DNA of 64,000 nucleotides, from NCBI RefSeq assembly GCF_000226115.1, contig NC_016457.1, positions 9,486,001 to 9,550,000 on the forward strand, written 5' to 3'. The translations under genes and the position numbers were made by a program. Origin of the DNA: Thermothielavioides terrestris NRRL 8126 (lineage: Eukaryota > Ascomycota > Sordariomycetes > Sordariales > Chaetomiaceae). The notes beneath the pieces were generated by a model. The model saw nothing but the letters and a program-made list of their open reading frames with translations, did no database searches and was not told the DNA's origin. Of the stretch, positions 46,431 to 57,399 are shown one piece after another; position 1 is the first letter of the stretch; each line of letters opens with the position of its first letter.

Positions 46431-48265
46431 CTACTCTGCCCACGGCTTGTCCCTCCCCTTCTCTTCATAGAACTCGCCCACCCACTCCTTCATATTGGCC
46501 GCCGCATCCATCGCCAGCGCCTTCACCTCCGGGTTCACGTCCCAGTTCGGCCCGTACAGCTCGGAGCAGTGCGTGCCGTGCTTGACGACGCGCACCGGCA
46601 GCTGCTTGGTGCTCTTGAGCGGGCCGCCGGGGCGGAAGTCGCTCGACAGGGTGGCGTCGCGCCAGGGGTCCCACTCGCCGTTGGTGTGCATGGCGCGCGT
46701 CGTGTTGGTGACGCTCCACCCGCCCGTCCAGCGGTTCACGTCCTTGGCGCGTTTGCCCCGCGCGAGGGCGTAGCCGCCCTCGGACGGCGGGAACGCGAGC
46801 GGGCACTGGCGGCGCCAATAGTCCACGTTGACGTGCCGCGAGACGAGCGTGCGCTCCGTGAGCGGGGCGCCGTCTTGCCACCACTCGAAGCTGGAACACT
46901 GGGTTAGTGGCTGGGCGTTGGCAGGGAAGAGACGGGAGAGGACTGTGGAACGTACGGCTCGTTGCAGAGCATCCACATCCACTGGCGGTTCATGTAGTTG
47001 CTTGGAGACAGGTCCTTGTAGGCGACGTTGGAGGCGTTCAAACTCTGGAAGCAGCGGGTGTTATACTTGCCCTTCCAGTCGTCGTACCCAGAACTCTCGC
47101 AAGCTTCAGATCAAGGTCAGCGTCCGGCGGCCATTCCGGACAAAAGAGGGCGATCTTACCGCCGGGAAGCACCTCTTCCGTGAAGTACTTGGCATAGCCG
47201 TCCAGAGCTTTGCTCAGGCCAACGCCCCAGGGGCCAGGCACCTTGTTGGTCGAGTTGGGCCAGACGTTCTCAATGTAGTCGCAGAAGCGATAGTACGGAG
47301 TGTAGCCGAGAGTCGTGATCGAGTAAAACTGACCGGACTGCCACTGCCACGGGCCCGATTCGATCGCGCTGGGAGCAACACACTCGTAAGTCGCCGTTGT
47401 GAAGATGCCCTTGGTGGTGGAAGTGCGCTTACGAAGCAAAGTCGGCGTCCTCTAGATCGCCCAGCATGAACTTATTCTTCAGATCCGCCTTCTGCTGGGG
47501 CGACCCAAAGGTGAGCACGAAGTCGATGTAGTTGATCACGGCGTTGACATCGGCGCTGCAGTTCTTGGGGGTCGCCGCCTGCACGGGAGCGAAATAGCTC
47601 CAGAAATCTCCCACAGCCTCGACGACGCCGCTCGAGCTGTAGTAGGCCCAGAAGGTGCCCGGGTACTTCGCCGCGAGCCAGGCGGACAGGGCGCCGGAGT
47701 ACGAGCCGCCGACGACGACCCAGGGCGCCTCGGTGGGGGCGCTCTTGCCTGACGTGTCGAACGGCGGCGCAAACGTCTTTGCGAAGTAGACCAGATCCTG
47801 GAGCGAGTTGTCGAGCGTCAGGTACTTCAGGTTCTGGACCGTCAGGTTCTGGTACGGCGACGACTCGCCCCAGTAGCGATGCTCGAGAATGATGACGGCG
47901 CCGCCGGTCTGGTTGGCCATGACGCCCGTCAGGCGCGCGTTGGACAGCCAGGTGCGGTTGAAGCCCGTGCCGTCCTGCTCGCCGGGCGTGACCAGGTAGA
48001 TGGGCGAGCCGGGGCCCTTCCAGAACTCGGTGCCGTACCAGTAGCGCTGCTTGAAGGTGCCCAGGGCCGGGTTGGCGTGGTCGATCAGCTGGTCAAAGGT
48101 GCCCCAGCCGTTGAAGGTCTCGGCGCGCTTGTGCAGGGCCTCAGCGCCGACGGTGTCGTCGTCCGGGCCGATGTCCATGGCGGTGCCGCGCAAGAAGGTG
48201 AAGGTGGCGGCGACATGGCTGGCGAGGCAGAGGCTCGCCGCGCAGGCGGTGACGGGTAACCGCAT
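46431..48265 (-). CDS. Secreted serine peptidase, family S28
   Basis: Four exons join in phase: 48265-47433, 47368-47160, 47103-46956 and 46890-46431. They give 549 aa, usual for fungal S28 (prolyl-X carboxypeptidase/dipeptidyl peptidase II type) enzymes. Residues 1-20 form a signal peptide (ending ASHVAA). The nucleophile elbow is GGSYSG with Ser188. The second triad residue is Asp471 in NGEWDPW and the third is His504 in HGTHCSEL. LEHRYWGES around residue 128 is another family block. N-glycosylation sequons are frequent. Family members cleave after proline at acidic pH and are secreted for protein digestion. A TATA box precedes it by about 120 nt. Confidence 0.93.
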
Positions 48266-48385
48266 GGTCGATGGGCTGAGAAGAGTGTCTCGCCCGGGGC
48301 GCGCGAGAGAATGAAGGAAGTGCTGTGCGGAGGAGTGGCCGCCGGCCGGTGTTCCATAGCGGCGGGCCCGAGTTCATGAATCATA

Positions 48386-48392
48386 CCTTATA
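48386..48392 (-). promoter_or_regulatory. TATA box upstream of S28 peptidase gene
   Basis: TATAAGG on the minus strand, about 120 nt upstream of the ATG at 48265. Confidence 0.5.
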
Positions 48393-49366
48393 CCAAGTAA
48401 TGCACGAGCAAGCACGGTCCCGACTCCGGTGATCGACCCCTGCGGCCCACGCTGTTCCCATCCGATTGCTCTCGACAGGGGCAGGCATTGGACGGCTCAT
48501 CCTTCGCAAAAAGGCAGTTCGTTACTTGGTTCTGCAGAAATGCGCCTTGGGGGATGCGAGCCGCCGTGGGGAGCGACCTATGGTGGTATTGTTCCTGGGA
48601 AGAGCGTTAGCATTGTTCTTGGAGTTGCATCCATTGGGACGCTGCCATTGGGGCTGTGGGGGCGCATTGCAGGGGCGGTTTGCCGATATTATGGTGCGCC
48701 ACCTTCCCGTTCAGGGCTTTACACTAGACACTGCGGTCCATAGCGCGGTAGTGTAAGTTACGCTCCACCCGACCGCGCCGAGCGCGATCCGTGTTCTGGA
48801 AGGTGTTCCAGGTTGTTGACTCGGTGGGCGTGCAGGCGGCGCTAATAGTCCCGGGGATAATAATCTGCATTTCGGCCCTGAGCCGGTATTTGTTGATGTG
48901 TCCAAGCCACTGCTCACAATTGTTCCGGAAAGCCTTATCGTTTCGATTTCACCCGACTTCGCGTCGTGTTGTGGCAGATGAATAAGCTCCCGTCCCTCGC
49001 TCTGCATCAAATGCGTTCGCTCTCACTGGCTGCCCGGGTCTGCTGGGTTGGATCGGGGAACTGAGGTAGCAGCCAAGCCTGCCGTGACCACGCCTTCCTG
49101 GTTCGGATTAGATTGGCAGAGGCATCATTCGCCCATCGCCCATCGGGAATAAGGAAGGCGCGCAGACGTTGAGACTGGGCGAGGATGGACCTGGAATAAA
49201 GGTGATACGCAAGCTGATGAGGAGCTCCCCAAGATGTGGATATCCCAGAGCACCCCAGGTTTAAGGCACACAGCAGTCTGCCAAAGAAAGGATTCCCTCG
49301 ATGGGCCTCGGCTCTCGGCGCTCACGAACCGCACCTTCGGATCCACTCTCCAGCTCCATCAACAAT
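48393..49366. other. Intergenic region between S28 gene and tRNA-Tyr
   Basis: Nearly 1 kb of GC-balanced DNA with only short frames in all six readings (each at most about 100 codons). No family resemblance, no RIP and no repeats seen. Confidence 0.5.
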
Positions 49367-49455
49367 CCCCTTGTGGTGTAGTTGGCTATCACGTTCGGCT
49401 GTAAAGGAGTTTACTTGATACCGAAAGGTCACCGGCTCGATTCCGGTCGAGGGGA
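49367..49455 (+). tRNA. tRNA-Tyr (GTA) with intron
   Basis: The cloverleaf folds by hand. The acceptor stem is CCCCTTG/CGAGGGG with discriminator A. A D arm follows, GTGTAGTTGGCTATCAC. The anticodon stem TTCGG/CCGAA carries anticodon GTA (49401-49403). The T arm is ACCGG-CTCGATT-CCGGT. A 15-nt intron (about 49405-49419) follows position 37, the usual place in eukaryotic tRNA-Tyr genes. The A and B boxes are internal, and a T5 run at 49460-49464 is the Pol III terminator. Confidence 0.94.
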
Positions 49456-49459
49456 CTAC

Positions 49460-49464
49460 TTTTT
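49460..49464 (+). terminator. Pol III T-run terminator of tRNA-Tyr
   Basis: TTTTT starting five bases after the discriminator base. Confidence 0.8.
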
Positions 49465-49782
49465 GGGGGCTGGCGGTGCATATGCGGCTTCTTCTTGCCC
49501 GTCGAGTCAAGCATCGCAAACCCATCCCGCCTTTGCCGATCAATCTTTTCCGCCCGTGCGGGGATAACCTTGTTGCCCTGATTCACTAACCAACGTCAGT
49601 CGCGCCGTCAACTTGATCGATTTCTCTGCAAGCCCGGCCAGGGTCGAACCCAGTGCTGCTTCGGGTGCTTCCATCGCCCTCTTTCCGGGTACACGAGTAA
49701 GGTCGCGCACTCACAAGATCCGACTCGGGAATACACCGCGGAAGACAACAATCAAGCTCACCGCTGTCAGTCCACCACCACG

Positions 49783-50064
49783 ATGTGTACCCAGACTTAT
49801 TACCAGTACCACTGCGGGTGCCGACAGAAAGGAGAGTTTGAGCAGTGCGACCGGCTGTACAACCTCAACGTGAACTTGCAGTGTGCCGACACAGTCGTCA
49901 AGGACCATCGGATGCGGAGCTACTGCGCGAAGCATCTTCTGAAGGAAGGGAAAGCCAGCGTCGCCTACCGCATATACGGGGACGCAGCTGGTAAAGTGGT
50001 GGAATATGCTCCGCAGGAGGCACAAGCCGACGAGCAAACGAAGGCGATGGATGCAGGGCCGTAA
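49783..50064 (+). CDS. Small cysteine-rich conserved fungal protein
   Basis: Single exon of 93 aa starting MCTQTYYQYHCGCRQK. Cysteines at 2, 11 and 13, then near 22, 34 and 48, plus His residues, form a pattern I recall from short, widespread Pezizomycotina proteins of unknown function (CG-C...C-RLY...QC....SYC-KH). No signal peptide and no membrane segment, so it is probably cytosolic or nuclear and perhaps zinc-binding. The C-terminal tail is Ala/Glu/Gln-rich. It lies about 320 nt downstream of the tRNA-Tyr on the same strand. Confidence 0.75.
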   Translation: MCTQTYYQYHCGCRQKGEFEQCDRLYNLNVNLQCADTVVKDHRMRSYCAKHLLKEGKASVAYRIYGDAAGKVVEYAPQEAQADEQTKAMDAGP

Positions 50065-50964
50065 CCGACTAGGTATGTGCCTGCGTGCTCTATGTCGTGT
50101 TTCCGAGGAGAATCTGGGCGTTGACCTCCAGCTTCCAACCCAGAAATTAGGCCAACAGGTCGACAGAAGTTCCGGGACTAAAGTAGCTAGGCTCTGTCTA
50201 GACACAGACTTAGTTGTCGAACCGTCTGATCGTTCAAGTTCTCTCCCAACTCTCCGTTTTGGGTCCCTTCCATTGGTCACAAAAATGAGTCCCTGACTTC
50301 CCAGCCTCCAGGTCGGAGGTCCCTATGCTGCTTCGCTCGACCGTTTACTAAAGTTGAGCCCTAATAGAACGATGGACAAGTAGCTTGTACGGCGGTTTGA
50401 TGTGTCGTTCCTGGCCGTTAGCTTCGACGCTGAGGAAGACAGGCTTGTCGACGTCGATGCCAGTGGAGGCTTAGAGGGACGGTGGCGCGAGATGCAACCG
50501 CTAAAAACGAAGCCGATGGCCATTACCTAATCAATATCAACAAGCCGATGGTTGGTGAACACGGCTGGGAGGGTTCGGATGGCGACTGGGATCACGCTGA
50601 TGACTCCAAGATGGCGACATCAGAGGGCGGGGAAGCAGCCCCAAATCAACGACGGACGTCAACCACATTCCGATGCTGGCCCTCCTCGCGTGGCACGGCG
50701 CGTGTTCGCTGTGGCCAATCCGGCTTGCAGCACAGTGGCATCAACGTGAAAGCGATGTTGCACGCATCGGTTTCTTCGACTGGCGTCACATTGTGGATCA
50801 CAGCGAGCATTTCCGGCGCACACCGTCCGCGAGTGTCGGGTCCTGGCCTGAATGATCGACTATAAACGCGAAGGGCTTCGAGCCGAATCCCATCCCCGGA
50901 CATTCTCGCTTCGTTAACTGTTACCTCTCTCCGAATTGCTGGTTCTCTCAGCACCGCTGCGATC
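50065..50964. other. Intergenic region upstream of dioxygenase gene
   Basis: About 900 bases. Open frames on both strands (up to 127 codons) have no recognisable similarity and overlap each other. It contains the dioxygenase promoter; no clear TATA box seen. Confidence 0.5.
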
Positions 50965-52392
50965 ATGGCTGCCACTGCAGTTCAACACGGCCAATCCATC
51001 GGACCGCCTGGTCAACCTGACATCGGGTATACGCCGGACCACAGCAAGTATCTAGCAAGAGTCAAACGCCGACAGGAAACTGAGCGTTTGGAGAAGACGC
51101 TGCCCCCTGGCTTCCCCAAGCAGCTACAGTCAAAGCTGGTGTGGGACGGCAACGACCTCGCCGAGACATACGACTGGAACTACCATCTCACCAGTGATGA
51201 CCTAGCCGAGATTGATGCTGCTCTGCGGCACTTCAAAGGTACAGCGCCCCATTGCCGCATCATCAGGCGAAGTCATGGCTGATCTTGGCAGCTCTGAGTA
51301 AACCGTTGGGCTTCATCAGCGCGGAGACATTCCCGCTGCCGAAGCTGCACCAGACCCTGCGCGAGATCTCCCGCGAGATCCACTTTGGCCACGGCTTCAA
51401 GGTGATCAGGGGTGTGCCGGTCACTAAGTACACGCGAGAAGAGAACATCATCATCTACGCTGGAATCTCGGCGCACATCGCCCCCGTCCGGGGTCGTCAG
51501 GACAACAAGTACGATGGCCGGCCGGCCGACGTAGTGCTGGCCCACATCAAGGATCTGACGACGCAGGTGGAATCCAGCAATATTGGAGCACCCGCCTACA
51601 CTACCGAGAAGCAAGTCTTCCACACCGACTCCGGGGACGTGATCGCCCTGTTCGCACTGAGCGAGGCAGCCAAGGGTGGCCAAAGCTACCTGTCGAGCAG
51701 CTGGAAGGTGTACAACGAGCTCGCCGCCACACGGCCGGACCTCATTCGAACGCTAGCAGAACCGTGGGCTGCTGATACGTGCGTGGCAATGCTGAATACC
51801 GTGCAAACACTGGAGCGCTGATGACCGAGAGCAGGTTCGGCAAACTCGGCACCCCCTACATCCTCGCGCCGCTGCTACACTTCCAGCCGTCGACAGACAC
51901 CGACCCTGAACGGTTGATCATCCAGTACGCTCGTCGCACCTTCACGGGCTACTGGGGCCTGCCGAGGTCGTCCAATATCCCTCCCATCACCGAGGCGCAG
52001 GCCGAAGCTCTGGACGCGCTGCACTACACGGCCGAGAAATACGCCGTGTCGCTTGACTTTCACCAGGGAGACATCCAGTATGTCAACAACTTGAGCATCT
52101 TCCACGCGCGCGCCGAGTTTGAGGACTCCGAGGAGAAACAGTGAGTCTTTGCGTCTGAAATAGTGAGGCTGTGATCCTAACTGACATTTTTCATCCGCCT
52201 AGACGGCACCTCGTCCGCTTGTGGCTACGTGACCCCGAAAATGCCTGGAAGACACCAGCTGCACTGCAAGACCGCTGGGACCGCGTGTACAGCGGCGTGA
52301 CCGCTGAGAACAGCGTCTTCCCTCTCGAGCCCTACATCAGGAGCGCCAGCAAGGGGGAGGCGGCCGGGGAGAAGGCTACGAAGTACGGCTAG
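50965..52392 (+). CDS. TauD/TfdA-family Fe(II)/2-oxoglutarate dioxygenase
   Basis: Four exons, 50965-51238, 51292-51778, 51835-52140 and 52203-52392, encode 418 aa. The third junction repairs an apparent stop: a 56-nt intron joins EPWAADT to FGKLGTPYILAPLL. Iron ligands are His202 and Asp204 in FHTDSGD and the distal His358 in RHLVRLWLRDP. An Arg a few residues further (Arg361 or Arg365) should bind 2-oxoglutarate. IQYARR, LPRS....ITEAQAEALDAL and GDIQYVNNLSIFHAR are typical of fungal TauD proteins (PF02668). The cytosolic enzyme would oxidise a small acid or sulfonate; the substrate is not readable. No cluster partners are evident except the downstream amino-acid permease. Confidence 0.92.
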
Positions 52393-53637
52393 CGGGGAAT
52401 CGGGGAGCTGTGACACGGTTGGGCTTTCAGACTAATTGTCTGGCTGCCATTCTTGAGCGGCTTTGCAGCATGGCGTGATGTTGCTATTGAAGTTTGACAG
52501 CAAGCCACAATCCCATGCCAACTCCATCTCCATCAATTAGGGAACATGGTGTGAATGGCAAGCAGAAAGAAGGCCCAACGGCACCATACCCGGACAAGAT
52601 GACGAAACTGAGATTTACCGACAAGAAGGAGAGTAATCGTCCGCACCTCGTGTCTTTGGAATCTAAGACTGCATGCAAGGCGGCGGCGGGGTGCGTCGAG
52701 AACCTCGTGCTGGGTTCCGCCTGAACCAAATCCACGGCCACCAACGATCACTGGAATGCCATGTCGTCCGATGCTGCAAGACCAACACGGTTTCTCCCCC
52801 ACGTGGCGCCATTACGACGGTCACACAAGGCATGGCGAGCATGTCCCAAGAGCCAGGGATAGCTCCCCTCGCAACCCCATGAGGATAAGTCAGGCGAGGG
52901 CACCCACTACCCAGCACCCCCTCGCACATGAATTGGGAAATGACGGCATCACGCATCCTGTGCTGGAACGCGACGTCGCCGGTACTGGCAGCTCGACCCC
53001 GGGCGCAACCTGCCACTGACAGTCCGAAACGCCGATGACGTTATACCTCCCGGAGATGAGCAACCGCCACCGCGGTGCAGAGCAAGCGGATTGAATCAGA
53101 AACACCACCGCCGGCCGAGCTCGACCATGCAGGCCATCACCCGCTAGGAACGTTTGCATCACACCCACGAGGGGGAATGGTCGCCTCATGCTCCCCCAGT
53201 GGACATTTCTAATGCCGCTAGGCGATAAGAAAATTCCCACGCCTCCTTCAGCTCGAGGAGAATGCCCCGGCTTGCGCCCCCGGCGAGCACCCACCACTTC
53301 CATCCTACAGCAGCGTCTCGGCGCGGCGGCCACGAACCCCGTGTCATCGTCGGTGGGGGGACCGACTGAAGCTCTCGATGCAACACCAGCCCTGTGCCAC
53401 CGAGTACCAGGGAGATAGATAAACCCCATGCTGCAGCACCGGTGATCCGTTCTTGTCTGAGCTCCCTCAACCATCCCCGGCCGCCGATCCGCACCCATCT
53501 CGGTCGCGCCACAGCAAATGTAGAACACCCTCATAACTCTTCCCCAGAGCCTCATCCACCGCTTCTCACCCAATTGACCCAAAACACACCCCATCCACTC
53601 CCCAACCGCCCTTGAGACGACCTGAACAAACAAAACA
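52393..53637. other. Intergenic region upstream of permease gene
   Basis: About 1.25 kb. A 295-codon minus-strand frame (53777-52890) crosses it into permease exon 1 but has no resemblance to any family. The stretch before 53638 is CA- and CCC-rich, like many fungal 5' UTRs. Nothing else seen. Confidence 0.5.
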
Positions 53638-55976
53638 ATGCCCTTCACCTGGCGCCGCCCCTTCCACCGCCATGCCCATGGCCCGGACGAGGGCCAGCAG
53701 GCCAGCGGCCTCGCGCGGGTCGACAGCGCCGAGGTGACGGACGGCAGCCTGCAGTACACGCTGGAGAAGGGCGGCAACGACTCGGTGCCGTCGTACCAGG
53801 AGGCGTCGGGCGCGCCGGTCGAGCGCGACTCGCCGCTCGGCTACGACGTCGGCGCCGTGACCATCATTTTTCTCAATGTCAGCAAGATGATTGGTACTGG
53901 CGTGTATTCGACGCGTGAGTTTTTCTCTTCCAGGTTTTCGCGTTGCGATCTGTCTATAATCAAGGGCTCTCGGCCGGGTTGTGGAATGTGAAGGGGGTGG
54001 TTTGGAGGAAGGAAGGGATGGAACTGTGTCCTGAAACCGGGCTGACCGTGGTTCATCGCTACAGCGTCGGCCATTTTCCAGGGCACCGGCTCCGTCGGGC
54101 TGGCCATGATCTACTGGGCGCTCGGCTTCTTCACGTCGATTGCCAGCCTGTCGGTGTACTTGGAATATGCGTCCTACTTCCCCAACCGGTCCGGGTCCGA
54201 GGTCGTGTACCTGGAGCAGGCCTACCCGCGGCCCAAGTGGCTTCTCTCGACGACGTTTGCGTTCTTGACGGTGCTGCTGTCGTTCAGCAGCAGCAATGCC
54301 ATCGGTCGGTGCAAAAATCCATGGCCTGGAGGAACGAAAGGATGGGCCGGGCGCTGACGGGCACAGTGTTGGCGCAGTATCTGTTCCGCATTGGCGAGCA
54401 TACCCCGACGGACTGGGAGTTGAAAGGGGTAGCCATTGCCGGCTTTACCGTGGCCATCTTGCGTACGGACCCGCTGTTATTATCCTTTTCCCAACCCCCA
54501 CGGGATACATGCTGACACCTGCAGTTGTGTCCTTCCACACGCGCTTCTCGTACTGGGTCTCCAACGGCATCGGCATCATCAAGGTGCTGACGTTGATCTT
54601 CGTCTCCATCACCGGCCTCGTCGTGCTCGGCGGCAACGTCTCGCGCATCCCGGAGCCGCGCGCCAACTTCGTCGACGCGTTCGAGGGCCATGCTACGCCG
54701 TATGGCCTGACCAACGCGCTGTACCGCATCATCTTCTCTTACGCCGGCTACGAAAACGCCTTCAATGTCGTGAACGAGGTCAAGGTAGGTCCCTTAACCC
54801 TCCCACCTCCCATCTCTGCTTCATGGGTCTCCTGACGCCGTTGGCCCCGTCTCCCCAGAACCCGATCAAGCAGCTCCGGCGGAACGCCTTCATCGCTCTC
54901 AGCATCGTGACCGTGCTCTACATCTTGGCCAACATCGCGTATTTCGCCGCCATCCCGAAAGCCGACCTTGCCGCGTCGAAGCAGATCGCCGCGTCGCTCT
55001 TCTTCACGCGCGTCTTCGGCGAGAGCAACGCCATCCGCGGCCTCAACTTCCTGATCGCCCTCAGCGCGTTCGGCAACATCGTCGCCGTCGCGCTCGGCAG
55101 CTCGCGCATGATCCGCGAGTGCGGCCGGTTCGTCGTCTCCCATTTCTTTTCCCCTGCTCCGGGTCAATAACCGTGACAACTAACAACTCCCTCTTTTTCT
55201 TAAAAACAGCCAAGGCGTCATCCCCTTCCCGCGCTTCTGGGCGTCCACACGCCCCTTCGGCACGCCCCTGGGCCCGTACGCATTCAAATACGCGCTGACG
55301 GTCCTAATGATCCTCGCGCCGCCGGCGGGCGACGCCTTCAACTTCATCAGCGACCTGTACATCTACCCGACCTCCCTCTTCAACGTGCTGTTGGCGGCCG
55401 GCCTGTACGCGGTGCGGTACCGGCGCCGGCGGCTGGGCCTGCCGCGGCCCGAGTTCCGCGCCTGGGACCCCGTCATCATCTTCAACCTGCTCGTCTACCT
55501 CTACCTGCTCGTCATGCCGTGGTACCCGCCCGCGGGCGGCGCCTACGCCGGCGACGTGAGCTTCTGGTACGGCACGTACGTCGTCACGGGCATCGGGCTG
55601 TGAGTGGGACCGGCGTTTTCCTTACTCCCATGGTTTCCCTTCCGTGTCCTTACTAACACGCTCTCCACCACCCAGCCTCATCAGCTGCGTAATCTACTAC
55701 TACGTCTGGCTGCACCTCGTCCCGCGCATCCGCGGCTACCGCATCCGGCAGGAGGCGATCGAGTTCGGGGGCGGCGCGCTCAGCCACCGGCTGGTCAAGG
55801 TCCCGGCGGACGAGGTGGCGCAGTGGGACGCGACGCACGACGCCGTCGGGCGGCTGGTCGGCGGCGCCACCGCGACCGGGCGGAGCAGCTACCCAGGCTC
55901 CTCTGGGAACGACGCCGATGGCGAGAAGGTCGGGGCCACGGTTCGGACCGCGCGAGTGGCGGATCCGGAGAAGTGA
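53638..55976 (+). CDS. Mup1-like amino-acid permease (APC/LAT superfamily)
   Basis: Seven exons, 53638-53914, 54065-54304, 54367-54462, 54525-54784, 54859-55127, 55210-55599 and 55676-55976, join in phase to 610 aa. A polar cytosolic N-tail of about 70 residues precedes TM1, whose helix break GTGVYSTPSAIF is the APC substrate/ion signature. SVGLAMIYWALGF, YAGYENAFNVVNEVKNPIKQL and SSRMIRECGRQGVIPFP match the high-affinity methionine permease (Mup1) group. About 12 membrane segments are visible. The hydrophilic C-tail has many Lys/Glu residues. It should import an amino acid (methionine or a relative) at the plasma membrane. The donors at 54305 (GTCGGT) and 55128 (GTTCGT) are weak but required by phase and homology. 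Confidence 0.9.
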
Positions 55977-56282
55977 AGAGGGAGCGAAGGGGGCTCGAGA
56001 CAGAGTTTTTGGTGTTGGGTCGTTCGGTGTGCTGGGTCGCGAGACAAGGCCGCAAGGGGCTCAGAGGCTGGTTAGGTGGTTTGGCTGCCTTGTTGTTTAC
56101 GCTTAGCGGCTGTGAGACTGAGAAATGAACCACTCTGCCCTTGCTGGATGCTTCATGGTTCACTTTGCATGCTCTTGGATTAAACAGCGGATTATGTTCC
56201 CTGTTTACTGTGGCAACACCTTAGCCGATGGCCGGACGCTTCGGGTAGTGTACAATAGGGAGCTGATTTGCTGGCTTGGACA
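55977..56282. other. Spacer between permease gene and repeat block
   Basis: About 300 bases containing the permease 3' UTR. The composition turns TA-rich at the element X boundary. Confidence 0.5.
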
Positions 56283-56665
56283 GTAATTGAAGCGAAGCTT
56301 CAATGACGATGCCTTTCGAATGTGTATTGTGTACATAGAGGAAGCGAGGAAGGAGGCTTCGGTTCATTTACTAGGCCAATCCTCTAGAGTTTCTCGTACG
56401 TAGATTGGATGCCATAGCTATGCCATGTCTTGGCGGTAGAGATGTCCCCGATCTTTTCTCTATCTTTCCCCCTTTTAGCTATATCTCCTTATAGTGCTAA
56501 TCCTTAAACGACGTAGAATGGTGATATCTAGGTACTTACTTCGTCGTCGGCTTACGGTATATATCGGGTTATCGACGGCCGTTTAATATATCTCGAGAAC
56601 GCGGTATAGTAGGTGCTATCGAGGGCGACGTTGACGTTATAGTAGTATAGCGTTGTAGCTTAAGG
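56283..56665 (+). repeat. Conserved block of element X, copy 2
   Basis: Aligns with 18395-18005 (minus). Differences are mainly C-to-T and G-to-A transitions in copy 1. Confidence 0.88.
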
Positions 56666-56734
56666 GCTCCGTTCAATACGGGGCAAGCTGACAAAGCTGT
56701 ACGAAAACGAATTCGCTACGATAGCCGAAGCCGT

Positions 56735-57100
56735 GTACAATTGACGAACTTGTGTACGGTGGATATGGCTAACGAACTCGTGTACGGTAGATATAGCCGA
56801 CGAACTTGTGTACAGTGGATATGGCCAAGGAACTCGTGTATAGCGGATAAGCTATTTAGCGGCTATAGTGGATGAACTGGCTAGCGGCTAACGAACTTGC
56901 GTACAATAGATACGTTTAACGAACTTGTATACAGTGGAGGAGCTAGCTACGTTTGACGAACTCGCGTACAGTGGATAAACTCGCTGGCGGCTGACGAACT
57001 CGTGTACAGTGGATGAACTGGCTACGATAGAGGAACTCGCCTGCGGCTGACGAACTCGCGTATGGTGGGCGAACTCACTAGCGTTCGACGAACTTGCTCT
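56735..57100 (+). repeat. 28-41-bp minisatellite in element X copy 2
   Basis: About twelve irregular units built on GACGAACTCGTGTACAGTGG followed by a variable GAT.. or GCT.. tail. The GAACTCG core also occurs in the 19-20-bp units of copy 1, so the arrays may share an origin. Confidence 0.75.
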
Positions 57101-57249
57101 AGTGGCGGTGGTAGTGGCGATGGCGGTGGCAGCGGTGGCAACGTTGCGAATACCCTCATCTCCTCATCGAGATAGTAGTATATAAGCTCCTAAGCCGAGG
57201 TGGCGATTGTCCGACGGGACCTACGGACATATAGCTATAGACGTGTAAA

Positions 57250-57386
57250 TAGCTTAGTGGTTAAGCGGCCAATTTGTAGAAAATAGAAGTAGATAGTTGT
57301 AGATACTTTAATATCGTAATACTACTAATTGGTTAATAGGTCGTCGATTCAATTTAAAAGGCTTAAGGATCTAGCGTTCGATTCAA
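57250..57386 (+). repeat. tRNA-like Pol III promoter boxes, possible SINE relic
   Basis: TAGCTTAGTGGTTAAGCGG (57250-57268) is a close match to a tRNA A box. GCGTTCGATTCAA (57374-57386) resembles a B box, and a weaker one, TCGTCGATTC, lies at 57341-57350. No cloverleaf folds. The DNA is RIP-mutated. A tRNA-derived SINE or a dead tRNA gene are both possible. Confidence 0.35.
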
Positions 57387-57399
57387 AATACTAACCAAC

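Larger units (their letters stand above)
56283..57160 (+). mobile_element. Element X copy 2 (inverted relative to copy 1)
   Basis: It starts TTGAAGCGAAGCTTCAATGA and repeats the 390-bp block of copy 1 (reverse complement of 18395-18005). A minisatellite and a GC-rich GGCGGTGGCAGCGGTGGC segment follow, resembling GGCAGCGGTGGCGGC in copy 1. Same layout, different minisatellite unit. Less TA-converted than copy 1. No coding frame. The right boundary is not defined. Confidence 0.6.

Noticed and set aside
51779..51834. Apparent frameshift and stop in the dioxygenase gene
   Set aside because: A GT-AG intron of 56 nt at exactly this place restores the conserved LGTPYILAPLL segment, so the gene is intact.
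52890..53777. 295-codon minus-strand open frame
   Set aside because: It overlaps permease exon 1 in antisense, has no family resemblance and an arginine/tryptophan-rich composition typical of antisense GC frames.
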